This document shows, piece after piece, positions 32,776-44,566 of a DNA stretch of 64,000 bases. Both the position numbers and the translations under genes were made by a program. Location of the stretch: NCBI RefSeq assembly GCF_933775445.1, contig NC_065874.1, positions 17,317,001 to 17,381,000 on the forward strand. The letters are read 5' to 3'. The stretch's first letter is position 1. The number at the start of each line of letters is the position of its first letter. Origin of the DNA: Argentina anserina. Taxonomy: Eukaryota; Streptophyta; Magnoliopsida; Rosales; Rosaceae. A model generated the notes under the pieces. The model was not told the origin of the DNA. It made no database searches and was given only the letters and a program-made list of their open reading frames with translations.

Positions 32776-33865
32776 TAGAACTTTCTTCTTTTACTTTTCT
32801 TGGTTTCAGAATGAATCGTTGATGGGGAAGAAGACAAGTACGTAGGGTTTTGACGGGGAAAGAAGACGAGTAGGTGTGATGAATCGGTTTCGAGAAACTG
32901 GGGCTTGAGATGACTTTTACGATCAAGGAAGATATGAGTAGCTAGGGTTTCAGATGGATCGATTTATAGAAACCAATGTCCTATGTTATAGAAAATAGTG
33001 ACTTGGAGTCTAAGAAACCTACTCGAAAGTTTAGATAGTTTCCCATTTTGCCCTCATATATTCTGTCGGCTATTTGGTTTTTCCAATCATATAGCGTATT
33101 CCTATTTCTCTTCCTTGCACTCCAATCATCACTTCATCAGCGTATTCCAGTAGTTGCGTACTACAATCATCATTACAAAATTTACTGTTTTTCTTGAATG
33201 CATAAATATTAGGAGTTTAGATCGTACTGCGCGCGTTTTTCAGTCTCAGGGTTGTGTAAAACCAAGATTCGTGTAGTTCGACCAGAACTCAGCAGGGGAT
33301 ACATTTTAAAAACCAAGATTCATATCAGTCTTTTTTTCTGTTAAAGTTTTATGTACACAAGCTTTACATTTTGTAGTTTTTGTGAAGGAATCAAGGTGTT
33401 TGCCTCACAATATGTTTCTTTTTTTTGCTGTTTCTTTTTTCTGGGAACTTGGTAAGTTGGTAACATAGGACACTTGCTGCTTGATTTTACAAATGCTGAA
33501 CAAGTAGTCTGACCTGTTGTTTTCGTTCCTGCTACAATGCAGAATACTTTTTCACTGGATTAGAGGGAGCGGATAATTGCTACCTGTAGCAAGAGAGGTG
33601 ATTGTTTAGAAGCATGCAGCCAAATACTTACTCGGTCTTATTTGGAAATGGAGGTGCACGTACAAGGATATTTGACACTGCTTTCATGTTCCTTGTGATA
33701 GTGCTGAAGTCACTCTGAATGCAACTGAATGGTAGAACATAGATCGTAATATCATCTACGCGCGCACAAGATTTAGCAGATATATTGATGTTTTGGAGTA
33801 GGCCTGGGGTGAGAATGTTCGAGTTGAATTTTGATTAATTATTGTCAAGTCGATCTGATAAATTA
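32776..33865. other. NAC upstream region, no gene
   Basis: Contains the likely promoter and 5' UTR of the minus-strand NAC gene. I could not assign a convincing TATA box. Confidence 0.4.
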
Positions 33866-33869
33866 GTTG

Positions 33870-34050
33870 GTGCAGGAAGTGTCATTAGAGATGGCACAGG
33901 AGAGTTGGTGCTGGGGACTTAGACAAGATGAAGGTTTACGCTTAGCTTTACTATGATTTGCAACTTGCATATTCACAATATCCAATCATCTTGAGGTGGA
34001 GTCCAACTCTGAAAGCTTGATTCACATTTTGCAAATGAGTAAATCAATCT
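33870..34050 (+). pseudogene. Decayed RNase H-like (RVT_3) domain fragment
   Basis: The frame near 33870 reads GAGSVIRDGTGELVLG, the first strand pair of plant RNase H-like domains from non-LTR elements (pattern G.GGVIRD..G). After frameshifts, LQLAYSQYPII and then LEVESNSESLIHIL follow in other frames, matching the later conserved helix and the VESDS strand. The order is right but frames and stops are broken. It is probably a remnant of a LINE or of a domesticated RVT_3 gene. Confidence 0.5.
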
Positions 34051-35970
34051 GCATTCTCTAAATAGCTTTCTCCTCAACAGTAAGCTCGCAGTTGATGCAT
34101 CAATTCGCTACACTGGAGCTCAAGCTGGAATTATGGTGTCGAGGTGAAGGAAAGTACGTGTGCATATATAATCCTGTGGTTGTATGTACTTTTATATATG
34201 CTACTGGAGTCAAGTTTCAAGACTCAAAATGATGACATGATGACATTCTAACAAATGCTTAATTTTGTATGTTACAAGATTGGTTTACAATATACCGCAT
34301 TTTTGGCTTATTGTACAGTGGTCTATTCTATATTTAGCAGCTTTGATGAGCATCCAACTTAAGTCCCAGCCTACAATGGATTTTAGGTGGAAGATACTGG
34401 TGGATAAGCATGGCATGCTTCATCCATAGGGATATTAAATCTGCTATTGCTTGCAGTTGGACAATGGTTTTAGAAGAAAACAGGTGATTTAGAACTTCTA
34501 GTGCTCGATCTCTAACCTTAGATGTACTGGTAGGTAAAGGCGTAAAGCCTAGTTAAGACTTTCAAAATTTATACGTATCATAAATTTTGGAGCAGGAAAC
34601 ACTCTTGATGACTTTTCATGTGAAGCAGAACATGCTTATTTTTCTTTATAGCTTGAACCAAAAATATGGTACCTTGACACTAAAATTCTACATCAACCAA
34701 ATTTGTGGTAATTTTCTGGCATGAAAAGCAATTTGTTGTGCTACTAACTCACTTTAGTGACTTAACAATCAAATGATCGAGATGCTTGTGAATTCTATGA
34801 TATCCTAAGATTAGTGCAACTGCTCATGTTAAGATGACACCAAACAGGTTGTTTCCTAATTCCTATGTGAATCAAGAATGATCTGACCCTTTGCTAGGGA
34901 CCAATTAAACTCCAAGTATAGACATGTTTTGAACACGGATGCGCTTCTACCCGCTCGTCACCTTGTTCTTAAGAGAAAAGCCAGATGGCTATACCACTTT
35001 ATTTTTGCTTGATTATTCACCGGAAGTTCAACATGGCTGTGGATTCCCTTGCTGCATGCCTATATACTTGGGTCCAGCTTAACTTGTGGTCACTGATTTG
35101 CTGCATTTGAATCATGCCACAAGCAAGAGGCATTCTTCCGGTAAACCACAGGAGGCATTTAGACGATCATTTCAACCATTTAATATCACAACTTAATCAA
35201 ATTTTCATGAACATCAAATTTCTTAAAGAAAAGAGCAGTAGCTATATCTCGAAAATAAGGCACAACGTGCACCTTCTGTGGCCGTAGTTAAGCACAGGCC
35301 TGAATAAATGAATAAGAACAGAGTCACTAGTTCTTTTCATAATCAACAGGTCTGCGAAATTCACTTTGACCTTATAAAAACATAACCTAGAATGGCAGGC
35401 ACTTAAGATAGGGTGCTATATCATTTTGCAGGTTTGACTATTTGCGACATGTTATAGCTAACCAAAATCTACTCCAAATATCTGTTGAGTATGAAGAAAA
35501 ATATCTCACCTCAGCAATAATGTAGCTTGTGTCACAGAAGCTCTTCTGACAATGTGCCTCATTGCTGCAACCCTGGTCAGTAGATTTGTACGTGACACTT
35601 GAAAAGCAATCAGACAACCATTGTGGTCTGCTGCATGCACTCTATTCCATTCCACAAAGTCCATCTGGTGTGTGCCATATAAAGTTTGACATGCATATTA
35701 CTGCTGGAAATGAAAGAACTGAAACAGTTGAAATAATCATAAGATTATAACATAATATAAAAAATTTGTGGTGAGCAATTTGAAAGGTTATTGATCACTA
35801 TATCACAACATTATAGATTAAAAAACAATTTAGACCATCTGCAACTTTACAATGATAATCTAATTAGACCATCTCGATTAGTAGTACATAATAATCTAAT
35901 TGTTTAACGCAAGGCACGAGGAATACAAGACATTATGCAGATGCCTTCGTATTCCAAGTCACTTATCTGA
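34051..35970. other. Intergenic, no gene seen
   Basis: No supported gene. The frame at 35562-35750 has no recognisable content. Confidence 0.55.
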
Positions 35971-36127
35971 ACCTCAAGGATGAGAAAAAGGATATATGCT
36001 TTGCACTAAAAGCAGGTTGTAGAACTTTGCAGATACCAAGTTGAATTCCCCATCAAATAGAAGAAACACAAATATTGTAGCAAGCCCCTCAGTGAATATC
36101 CTTGGGCCAGATAAGATATGGCAACGT

Positions 36128-37680
36128 TTACCAGCGTTCTCTTGGCTGACCATCTGGCAACACTGGAATAAGCACCCTCTCATCATTCTCTGTTGAATAG
36201 CCTTCTTGATTAGCTGGTTTCCTTGGTTCATTGAAATCTGGCGGTGTATCTTCATCTTCATCACTCCAATCATCATCATCACCATCATCATATCATCAAA
36301 CTCATCATCATCATCACTCATAAAGTTCTCAGTATCAGACCATTCATCTCCCTCACCATCAGTTCCATCTTGTGCCACATTGGTTCCTTCAGCACCATCT
36401 GCCGCTTTATTTGGAGCACCCCTTCTAGAATACTGTGGCACTGCAATGATAGAACGAAGCTTCTCCTTTATAATCAGCAGACGATCCTTGTCTATCAATT
36501 GAGAATCACGGTATGCATCCCTAAGGAATACTGAATCTCGATCTCCTTTCAGTGATACATAAAACATATCAGGGTGCCTTATCAGCATTCCTCTGACCTG
36601 TTGAGAGAACCTGAACTCCTCGCGGAAATGAGTAAGGTGATCTACAAGAGTTTTCTTCTCCACAGTAAGGCTCAAGATCTCATGGACAACTGCGCAAGCA
36701 TGTTTCTCTTTCTCAATTGTACCTGACCTCAGCCCTGAGAAATCAGAGTAAGGGGATATGTAAGGAATGTCTCTAAACAGACATATTCTCCTCATCTCAC
36801 CCTTGGAGAGATTAAGACCCCTTGGTAACTTTAGTCTATTGAACTTGAGAGGCCTATCTATAATCAAAGCCTTCTCTTCCATTTCTCTAGCAAGATTTTC
36901 CTCTTCAGATAACTCAGCAGCTGATACAGCAAGCTCAGGATCCCAATGAGTTAATTCTAATGCTGGACCTCTCTCAGTTGCAACAACTTTAAAGTACTGT
37001 GGGTATCGATGACAGATAGTATCACGAAATTCCAAAGGAAGTGCTAAATCAGTCTTCAAATGAGCAATCTTCTCCAACAAAATCCGCTTATCCAACGACA
37101 TCATCAGTAATTTCCTCAACTTCACAACCAGCAAATCTTCCATCTCATTCCGAACGTGCAACTCCTCAAGATAAAGCCTTTCCACTTCCGGTGTCAATTT
37201 AAACTTCAATGAAAAAACACCTTCTTCAACAATCTCAAACACAGCCGGAAATTTCTTCAGTAATGCAATAAATCTTCTCCTTTTCTGCAGACCCAATTCT
37301 CTTCTATACCTGCCTAATTCTCTAAGTGACATAATCCTATCAAGTTGGCTGACTAAAATTTTTCTAATCTTCAAAACTAACTTCAACTTCTTATCCCTTT
37401 GAATGACATTGTCAAAAGGAAGCTCCTTCCTTCTCTTTACAGCAGCACGTATGGGTCCAACTTGGACATGTTTTAAATCACCCAAAATAACATCTCTCTC
37501 GGGTAAAACCAAACTACTCCCCCAAAAGTTTGATTTTTCCGGCTGTATCCTTGGGATTGAGATATGGGTAATCACAGAATGTCTGGGTCTTAAATGAAGT
37601 GAAGATTTGTATGACAGAAAAAAGGGTAAGGAAGCAGCGGGTAAAGCTGTAGTTGAAGAAAGCAACAGCCTTGGTTCCAT
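36128..37680 (-). CDS. WTF1: WTF1-like PORR-domain chloroplast RNA splicing factor, 3'-end frameshift
   Basis: The frame from the Met at 37680 (MEPRLLL; another in-frame Met at 37695) has a Ser/Ala-rich, acid-poor N-terminus typical of a chloroplast transit peptide, then a long PORR domain (about residues 80-425). The domain includes RRKELPFDNVIQRDKKLKL and, later, ELTHWDPELAVSAAELSEE and RGMLIRHPDMFYVSLKGDRD. The family (WTF1 of maize and Arabidopsis) binds RNA and splices group II introns in chloroplasts with RNC1. The acidic GAT-repeat tract near 36291 shifts frame: the open frame then runs to 35974 with no family resemblance. The alternative frame gives a compact acidic tail ending RERW and a stop at 36128-36130, like the known family C-terminus. 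The locus is otherwise intact. A one-base sequencing error or a recent mutation is equally possible. Confidence 0.85.
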
Positions 37681-37699
37681 TGAAACCTGTATCATGAAA

Positions 37700-38585
37700 A
37701 TGTATCAAAACCCATAATCCTTATCATTATATCATCCATTAGCTTCACATCAACCAAAGCAGCTAGTATTCCTCACTGTTTGAACAATGAAACAATACGT
37801 TCCAATACTAATTGAAACCCACGTAAAAGGCAATAGCTAGCCAATCAAAACAAAAGGTGGCACAGTGAAAGTTTGAATACAACTTAATCAACCCAGCAAA
37901 ACCCGACGAATTCAACACTATCAAGCAACAGTATGGAGAGCCAACAAGAACCCAATTGAACCCAGATAAACCCTGATAAATCTTCAAACTTAGCACATAT
38001 ATATTTACTTTGAAAGAATGACTTAATAGGAAGAGGGTCTAGTTCGCTGAAATGGAAAATGAATAGAAATGAGAACAGAGAGCAGATATGGAAGAGATTG
38101 TAATAGATTGTGATAAGTAAAGAAGGAAACAGCATGGAAGAGATTGTACAGAGCGAAAGTGAAGAAAACAAACCTTTTTCGGTAAGGGAACAACCGAAGA
38201 CAACGAAGACGAAGACAGGAGCATATCAGAAATTGGGTTTAAGATTAAGGACTACGTATAAGAGAGACAGAGAAGAGAGGGGGAAGGCAGAGACGAGAGT
38301 TTGCTAGTCCGGGTTTACATATTTCTTTTTTGTGGTTGATTTTTTAATTTTTTATATTCTAGTTACATTTTCATATTTGCTATCTAGAATATAAAAAAAT
38401 TAGCATGTAGGGTTTATGAAACTGCCTATCACATAATATCAGAATTGACATCTCTTTAATTATATCCTTACAAAACAACATTTAATAAAACATGGGTACA
38501 AAAGTAAACAAACAAAAGGCAGAAGATATCCTGACCGGTCAGTTTCCCTTCCCACAACTTCTCTTTTGCAGTTACCACGAAGAGC
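37700..38585. other. WTF1 upstream region
   Basis: The minus strand from about 38300 downwards is pyrimidine-rich (CTCTCTTCTCTGTCTCTCTT), like a plant 5' UTR. No other gene is seen. Confidence 0.4.
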
Positions 38586-38735
38586 AACTCTAATGGAGAG
38601 GTCAAATTTTGTTGTCAATTTTGAATTTTAACATGTGACGTGTCAAATGACAAGAAGTTAATTTGACCAATTTCATCTCCAATGGAGATGTTAAATTTCA
38701 AATATTTACCATGGAGTTAAACATTTAATAAAATA
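38586..38735. repeat. Possible subterminal region of the PIF/Harbinger element
   Basis: Two imperfect repeats, CTCTAATGGAGAGGTCAAATTT and, inverted or shifted, ATCTCCAATGGAGATGTTAAAT, lie about 85 bp apart. Such CTCCAATGGAG-type words are common near ends of PIF/Harbinger elements. The opposite end and a 3-bp TTA/TAA duplication were not found. Confidence 0.35.
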
Positions 38736-38989
38736 TGTAAATAAGTAAAGATAACTAATGAATTGATATGAGCTGCTATTTTATATTGTTGTTATGTCGC
38801 ATATTGTCCTTCATCTCATAAATATAGCAGCTGCCAAAAAACATCAACTTGAACAAGAGTAGTATCATGAAATGAACACAAGAAACAATAACTAAAACCA
38901 ACATAGCTAGCCTTACAGCAATAAGTTGAAATAGAAAGTAACACAATTAACTTTCACCATCAATTGCAAAATTGAACAGAGACTAAGGA

Positions 38990-39962
38990 AAATTGTTGCT
39001 ACAACGCGTGAACCAAAATCGACAAACTTCATAGGTTTCCGTGCAAAATTTTCATTCGCAACTTGGAATAATATGTCATTTCCTCATCTCTGTTTCAAAC
39101 TTCCTAACTAGCAATTTTTCTTTATCAACTTCACCTTTCTCTTTCATAATTTCTAGTTTCTTTTCATCTCTTTTTTTTTCTACTTATAATTTCTGAATTT
39201 TTGCTAGTTGATATGTTTCTTTTAACTTTCTTTTTTTTCAACCTTCTTTCCTAGTGGTCTAGGCAGTACAAAGCAAGTGTTCATGTCTTCATCAATATCT
39301 ATGTGAGTGCTTGTAGTTGAAGATGAAGAGGTATTAGTTGTAGTAGGTTTTGATTTGGTCTCACTTGTCTTGCCGTCAACCTCTTGCATTGTTTGATTTC
39401 CATTTTGGTTGGTGCCTCAAGATAACCTAGGCATGATCAAGAGAACCGTTGTTTTTCTTATTCTTCATACAAGCTCTTTGCATCTGCAATCTGAACAGAG
39501 GGAAAAACAATTAGCTACTATATGGTTGTAGGTGATCAGAATGACCAAATTTAATTAACAAAGGAATGTCAAAGCTTACATTGTCTTGTTCTGTTTTTCC
39601 ACTTTCATTAAATCCCCTTACGGTTGCCATACATCCTGAAAATTTGTTGACCTCCTTCTGTATTTTGCCCCACCTTTGGCTCAGCATTTGTTGTGAACGA
39701 TCCAATCAAAATTTTTGTATCAATGGTAATAATATGTAATCTTACCCCAAAAGGTCTGAGCCTTTTGTTCATTTCCTGTGACCGGATCCAAACCAATATT
39801 CAACCATGCACTAATAAGTAGATTATCTTCCTCCGGGTTAAAGTTAGACCCTCTTGGAGCTCTTTTCCTAGTTGTTTGAGACACCTCCTCACTAATTTCA
39901 TATTGATACTCTTGTGTGGAGAAATCAGGAAACTCTGAGAATTGAGAATCCATAGATATATG
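38990..39962 (-). pseudogene. PIF/Harbinger ORF1 (Myb/SANT-like) pseudogene
   Basis: The minus-strand start MDSQFSEFPDF near 39953 leads to RGSNFNPEEDNLLISAWLNI and then DPVTGNEQKAQTFWGK, the trihelix/Myb-like DNA-binding fold of plant PIF ORF1 proteins. After an intron-like gap SQRWGKIQKEVNKFSGCMA continues, and further down RPLGKKVEKK and RKPMKFVDFG-like text in several frames. Stops and frameshifts (notably after 39511 and beyond 39230) kill it. An intact ORF1 helps the transposase bind element ends and enter the nucleus. Confidence 0.75.
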
Positions 39963-39969
39963 AAAATAA

Positions 39970-40715
39970 TACAAGAACAATAAAAATGATGAAAGATACA
40001 AACAAAAATATCAAAGCAAACTAAAGGATATATGAAACAAACCAGTCTAGGTATTTATATAGTGATTAGTTAATGTTGTTAGTTGAGAAATAGATCAGTT
40101 GTGGATGGAAAACTTATTGCAAGTGTAAATGAAGTTTGAGTTTGTAGCATTGGCATGTTTAATAGTATTTACTAGTTTTAAGGAATATGATTAATAACTT
40201 TGATAACTCATCTGAAAACTAACCTGCATGGTTATATTCAATATGCCTAGCTACAACTACTTGGTACCTTTGATACCAAGAAGCATTTATAATGCCAGCA
40301 TGAGGTCATGAGGTTAGTTATATCTGAAAGAAACAATTTTGAATGTCATTACAACTAAATAACAGTAAGTTAATAATTAAAAAGAATAGGGAAGTAGAAA
40401 AAGCAATGTAATAAAGTGAATAATCTCAGAGAAAATTACATCTATTGAAGGTGAAGAATAGCAAAAAAAATGTTTAGTTTTTTTTTCTAGCAGAAGCTCA
40501 AATTCACATGTGAACCACCATTTCCAATAAAAAATGAAAGAGATATTGAAATAATGGTAATTAAGATTGCAGATCAAAAAACAAAATCAGACTTGATTTT
40601 GCAAAACTCAATTTGGTCGGGAAGGTCTTTTTTAGCCAAGATCATACTTGATTTTGCAGAGAAGCTATTTGAGTAGCATACACAACAAAACGAACAAATA
40701 CATCAATCAACATCT
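39970..40715. other. Internal spacer of the PIF/Harbinger element
   Basis: Non-coding AT-rich sequence between ORF1 and transposase. No supported frame. Confidence 0.5.
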
Positions 40716-40717
40716 AC

Positions 40718-41560
40718 TTACTGATTCCTAGCCAAGTGATGTTCCCACAATTGCTCAGCTAAATTGGATTTGAGCCTATTATGTGTTTCCCTGTCACGAA
40801 TTTGCATATGATTTTCTACAAAATCACCAAAAGGGGTTGGTTGATTACGTGCAACAGATAAAGCCTGATCCTCCTTATCATCATCTGAATCAATATATTG
40901 GCTTGCAAGGGTTTCAAGATCATCATGTGCAATTCTCTCATCACATTCATCTTATATAATCATGTTGTACATTATCACACATGTTTTCATAATCTTTTGA
41001 AGAGTTTCTCTATCCCAAAACCGAGCAGGACCACGAACAATAGAAAAATGTGCTTGGAGCACTCCAAAGACTCGTTCTACATCTTTCCAACATCCCTCTT
41101 GAGCTTTAGCAAAATTCTTTACTTTCTCCCCTTGTGGTTGGGGGATGGATTTGATAAAAGTGGCCCATGAATAATATATCCCATCAGCTAGGTAATATTC
41201 CATAGTATAATCATGATTATTTATGTTGTAATTAACCAGAAGAGCTCGGCCTTTATGGAGGTCAACAAATAAAGGAGAATGCTCCAACACATTTATATCA
41301 TTATAAGAACCAGGTATTCCAAAATACAAATGTCATATCCAAAGATCTTGTAAAGCAACAACTTCAAGAATTAATGAAGGTTCACGATGATTACCATGAG
41401 AAAATATACATTTCCATTACCATGAGAAAATATACATTTCCAAGCAACAGGGCAATTCTTCCACTTCCAATGCATACAATTAATACTACCCAGCATTCCT
41501 CTAAACCCACTATTCTCACCCATCAGCAATAATCTGGAAACATCACACAAGACCAAAATA
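40718..41560 (-). pseudogene. PIF/Harbinger DDE transposase pseudogene
   Basis: The minus strand encodes a Plant_tran-type transposase. GENSGFRGMLGSINCMHWKW carries the first catalytic position, but Asp is replaced by Asn (SIN for SID). FGIPGSYNDINVLEHSP carries the second Asp, and KDVERVFGVLQAHFSIVRGP carries the Glu. A directly repeated 26-bp block (41395-41446 region, TGGAAATGTATATTTTCTCA twice on the minus strand) shifts the frame between the first two motifs. One TAA interrupts the C-terminal part near 40951; the frame then runs to a stop at 40718-40720. The 5' end of the gene is not recognisable beyond about 41560. It is inactive. Confidence 0.88.
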
Positions 41561-41569
41561 TCAAATAGA

Positions 41570-41910
41570 CAATAGTTGATAGACAATGCACAGCAAAAAA
41601 AACCATTGTTTGAAAATTCAGACAATGGTTTCAAAATAAGCATTGTTTGAAATTATAAGGTGGACAATGGTTTTATAAGTATCATTGTCATATTTTATGT
41701 AAGACAATGTTTTATATCTTGCGACAAAATACATTGTCTATGTTCTAGCTAGAGACAATGGTATTGTAACCGTATATTGTCTATACCCACATTGAGGACA
41801 ATGGTTTTTCTTCTTTTCTAAAGCATTACCTAAAATGTTTTGGACAATATTTATTTTATAATGGTTGATTGAGAAGTCTAAATGCATTGTCTCAAGAAAT
41901 GACTAACAAT
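41570..41910. repeat. Cluster of ACAATG/CATTGT repeats
   Basis: About a dozen copies of GACAATG or its complement CATTGTC (with one-base variants) occur within 340 bp, in both orientations at 20-35 bp spacing. This resembles the subterminal transposase-binding arrays of class II elements, for example CACTA. It lies between the PIF transposase fragment and the solo LTR and may be the end of another element cut by the LTR insertion. Confidence 0.6.
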
Positions 41911-41912
41911 AT

Positions 41913-44472
41913 TGTAATAACCCGATTTTTGCTGAACGATTATTGGATTGATTTTAAATTTATAAAAATTGTGCAACTCATTGAACGTGTTTGTGTCGCC
42001 TTGCGACGTCGGAAATCGAAAACGGAAACGTTATCGGAACGTTTATTTAAAAAAACGTTACGTTTCCGCGACGTGAGTATCGACTTTTATTTCGTCGCTT
42101 GTTTGTGAAAACTTCCTTCACGGAAGTTGTAGAACTCGTCGATACGAGTTCGTGGACGCGTCACACGTTCAAATCTGACGTCGGACGTGAAAGTTATTAT
42201 TGACGGAAGTAGTTTCCGATTTCGGAAGCTAGTATAAATAGAACATTTTAGGGATTAGGGTTTCCATTTCTAGAAACCCTTCATCCGCCTCCTTTTCTCT
42301 CTCCCCGATCGCTCTCTCGCCCTCCCTCAAGCCCCGCCGGCGATCTCGCCGACCAGCCCACCGTGGGCCATACCGCCACTCTCTAAGCCACCGCGAGCTC
42401 GACCCCTCCCTCTCCTGGGCAAGACGCGACCTCTTTCGTCACCGGGAAGCTACGCCGAGCTCCTACGTCTCTTGCGACAAACCGCCGCCGTTCAAGCTTC
42501 CTCCGACGAAGCTAGGGTTCGAGGCAGGTGAACACCCACCACTCTTCAACCTCAGTACCACCTACGATCGAAGGGAACCTCGACGCCGCGCCGCTCCTCA
42601 CCACAAATCGAGCGTTGCCGGTCCGACGAGTTCCGGCGCTTCCAAGACGTTAATTGGGTGAGTATTTGATTAAATTGGTTGTGATGATTGTTATGGTGAT
42701 TTTGGGTTTGAAACGGAGTGAATTTGGAGGAGATCGTAGGAGGATCGGAGGAGGTGGTGGAGGGGTGAACACTGCCGCCTTAGGCGGCGCGTATGAGTGC
42801 GTGGAAGGGGTAGGAGGCGGCGTGAGGCCGCGGGGAGGAAGAGGAGGAAGAAAGGAAGAGATTAGGGGCGGCGGTGGCGTGCTACGCGCCAGCCTTAGGC
42901 TCGGCGCATGGGCGCCACGCGCTGCCACAGTGAGTGGCGCGGTCGCCGGAGGTGGCGCGTGTACCCCACGCGCCGCCACGTGCGACGGCACGTGAATAGT
43001 GTTTTCAAACAGTAATTTTGTAAACATTTATTTTTACGACGGTGAATGTAAAAAGTGATTTACGCACTGTAAATGTAAATTTATTTTACGTTCGGTAAAT
43101 CTAAAATGTAAATTACTTTCAGTAAATGTAAAAAGTAATTTCTGAAGGGTAATTCAATAATTAATATTTACTGAGACAGTATTTACATTTAAATAGTATG
43201 CATACGTACAGAAAATATGTAACATATTATTACTGTTTCGGCATTTAAGGTTTACGTGACGATTTTAAATTCTTTTCTTATCTTTTCAAGGTGATCGTTA
43301 ATTCAAGAAAATGAATTACATTCGGAATTGTGGAATTACGCTCGAGATTTTAATGTGAGTAAAATCTCACATTTACGAATCTACCCTTACAGAGATTGAA
43401 GATTTTTGCAGAATTCTAAAGAATGAAATATGACATGTATTTGATATAGTAGAATATATATATATATATATATATATATTTGTATAAATGGTAAATAGGT
43501 ACATATATATATATAGTTTGCTATATTTATTACTGTCATGATTTCATTGTGAATATGTTCATTTGGGTGAATGAGATTTATACATCGAGCTTGTGATTTG
43601 ATTTGTACAATATAACATGATGATTATTGTACGTGGTTTTAACATTGAGTTTTGTTAAAACGTGTTTGTCTTCGAACGTGATTTATGTCTTCAGACGAGT
43701 TTTTGTCTTTGGATCAGTCTTCGGACGTGTTTGGCATGTCGGAACCTAGCCTTTGGCCGGGCGAAAGTTACGATACAGTTAGAGCTCTAGTCTGTCTGCC
43801 AGGGTACTTCATATGAGGTAACATATGGGTTATTGGCTTATGAGTACCCATATATTTTTGATATTGGATGACATATGGTTGTCCAATGTCGGCGGCGTAC
43901 TAAAAGAGGGGTAACAGAGGTGTAACAGCGCTCATGAGTACCCGTATTATAAATGCGTTTGGGTAAACAGAGGGGTTGCCCAAATTCTCATGAGTTCATA
44001 TATTTCACATTATTAGACAACCAGATGGGCCGTCTAATTTGTCATGAGTGCATTTATATTTGTTGATTTGTGGATTTTCGTATATATTGATATGCGAGTG
44101 GTATTTGTTATTTTACTCATACGAGCTGTAAAACTTACCGGGTTTGTGTTTACAATCCCGGTGCACCTATTCGATGGTGTAGGGGATAATTCCGCATGTG
44201 TCGATTTGTGGAAATCGAAAGACAACTCTGAAGATTCGAAGTCGTTTATTTTCCATCTTGTGGTGAGGATTTGTGTGAGAATTTGTGAGGATTATTACAT
44301 TTCCATTTGATGTAATGTTGAATTATAAATTTGGTTTGTAATAATTAGTTTGTCTGAGTCGTATTGTGATCCACTGTGACATTAAAACGATTTCAATTTA
44401 TTAAGATTGTTTTAGAGTTTTTTCATGACGTCGAAATTCGAGTTTCATACTCGAAATTTTGGGGTCGTGACA
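41913..44472 (+). mobile_element. Solo LTR (2560 bp), probably Ty3/Gypsy type
   Basis: The unit begins TGTAATAACCCG and ends GGGGTCGTGACA, a TG...CA LTR whose ends pair (TGT.A...AACCC / GGGTCGTGACA). It is flanked by the perfect 5-bp duplication aatat (41908-41912 and 44473-44477). There is no internal retrotransposon sequence, so it is the product of recombination between two LTRs. It contains a TATA box, a pyrimidine-rich leader and a GC-rich block (42300-43000). Frames through this block, such as 42654-42995 and its minus-strand shadow, are compositional. TA microsatellites lie at about 43449-43480. Confidence 0.88.
42233..42240 (+). promoter_or_regulatory. TATA box of the solo LTR
   Basis: TATAAATA lies after an AT-poor, CG-containing upstream region and is followed after about 45 bp by a C/T-rich stretch (CTCCTTTTCTCTCTCCCCGA) that looks like a transcribed leader. 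This marks the probable start of R in the LTR. Confidence 0.6.
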
Positions 44473-44566
44473 AATATTTTTTTATAACTGTGAGGGCATT
44501 CTCGTCTTTATTCATTAGTATTAATCAGTTGTGAGAACCCTAAAATTCACAAACTCTCCGCTCACT

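Noticed and set aside
36206..36534. Plus-strand Ile/His-rich frames
   Set aside because: They are antisense to the GAT repeat of the WTF1-like gene.
42654..43027. Glycine-rich plus-strand frame and proline-rich minus-strand frame of over 110 codons
   Set aside because: They lie inside the GC-rich part of the solo LTR, mirror each other and have no domain; composition explains both.
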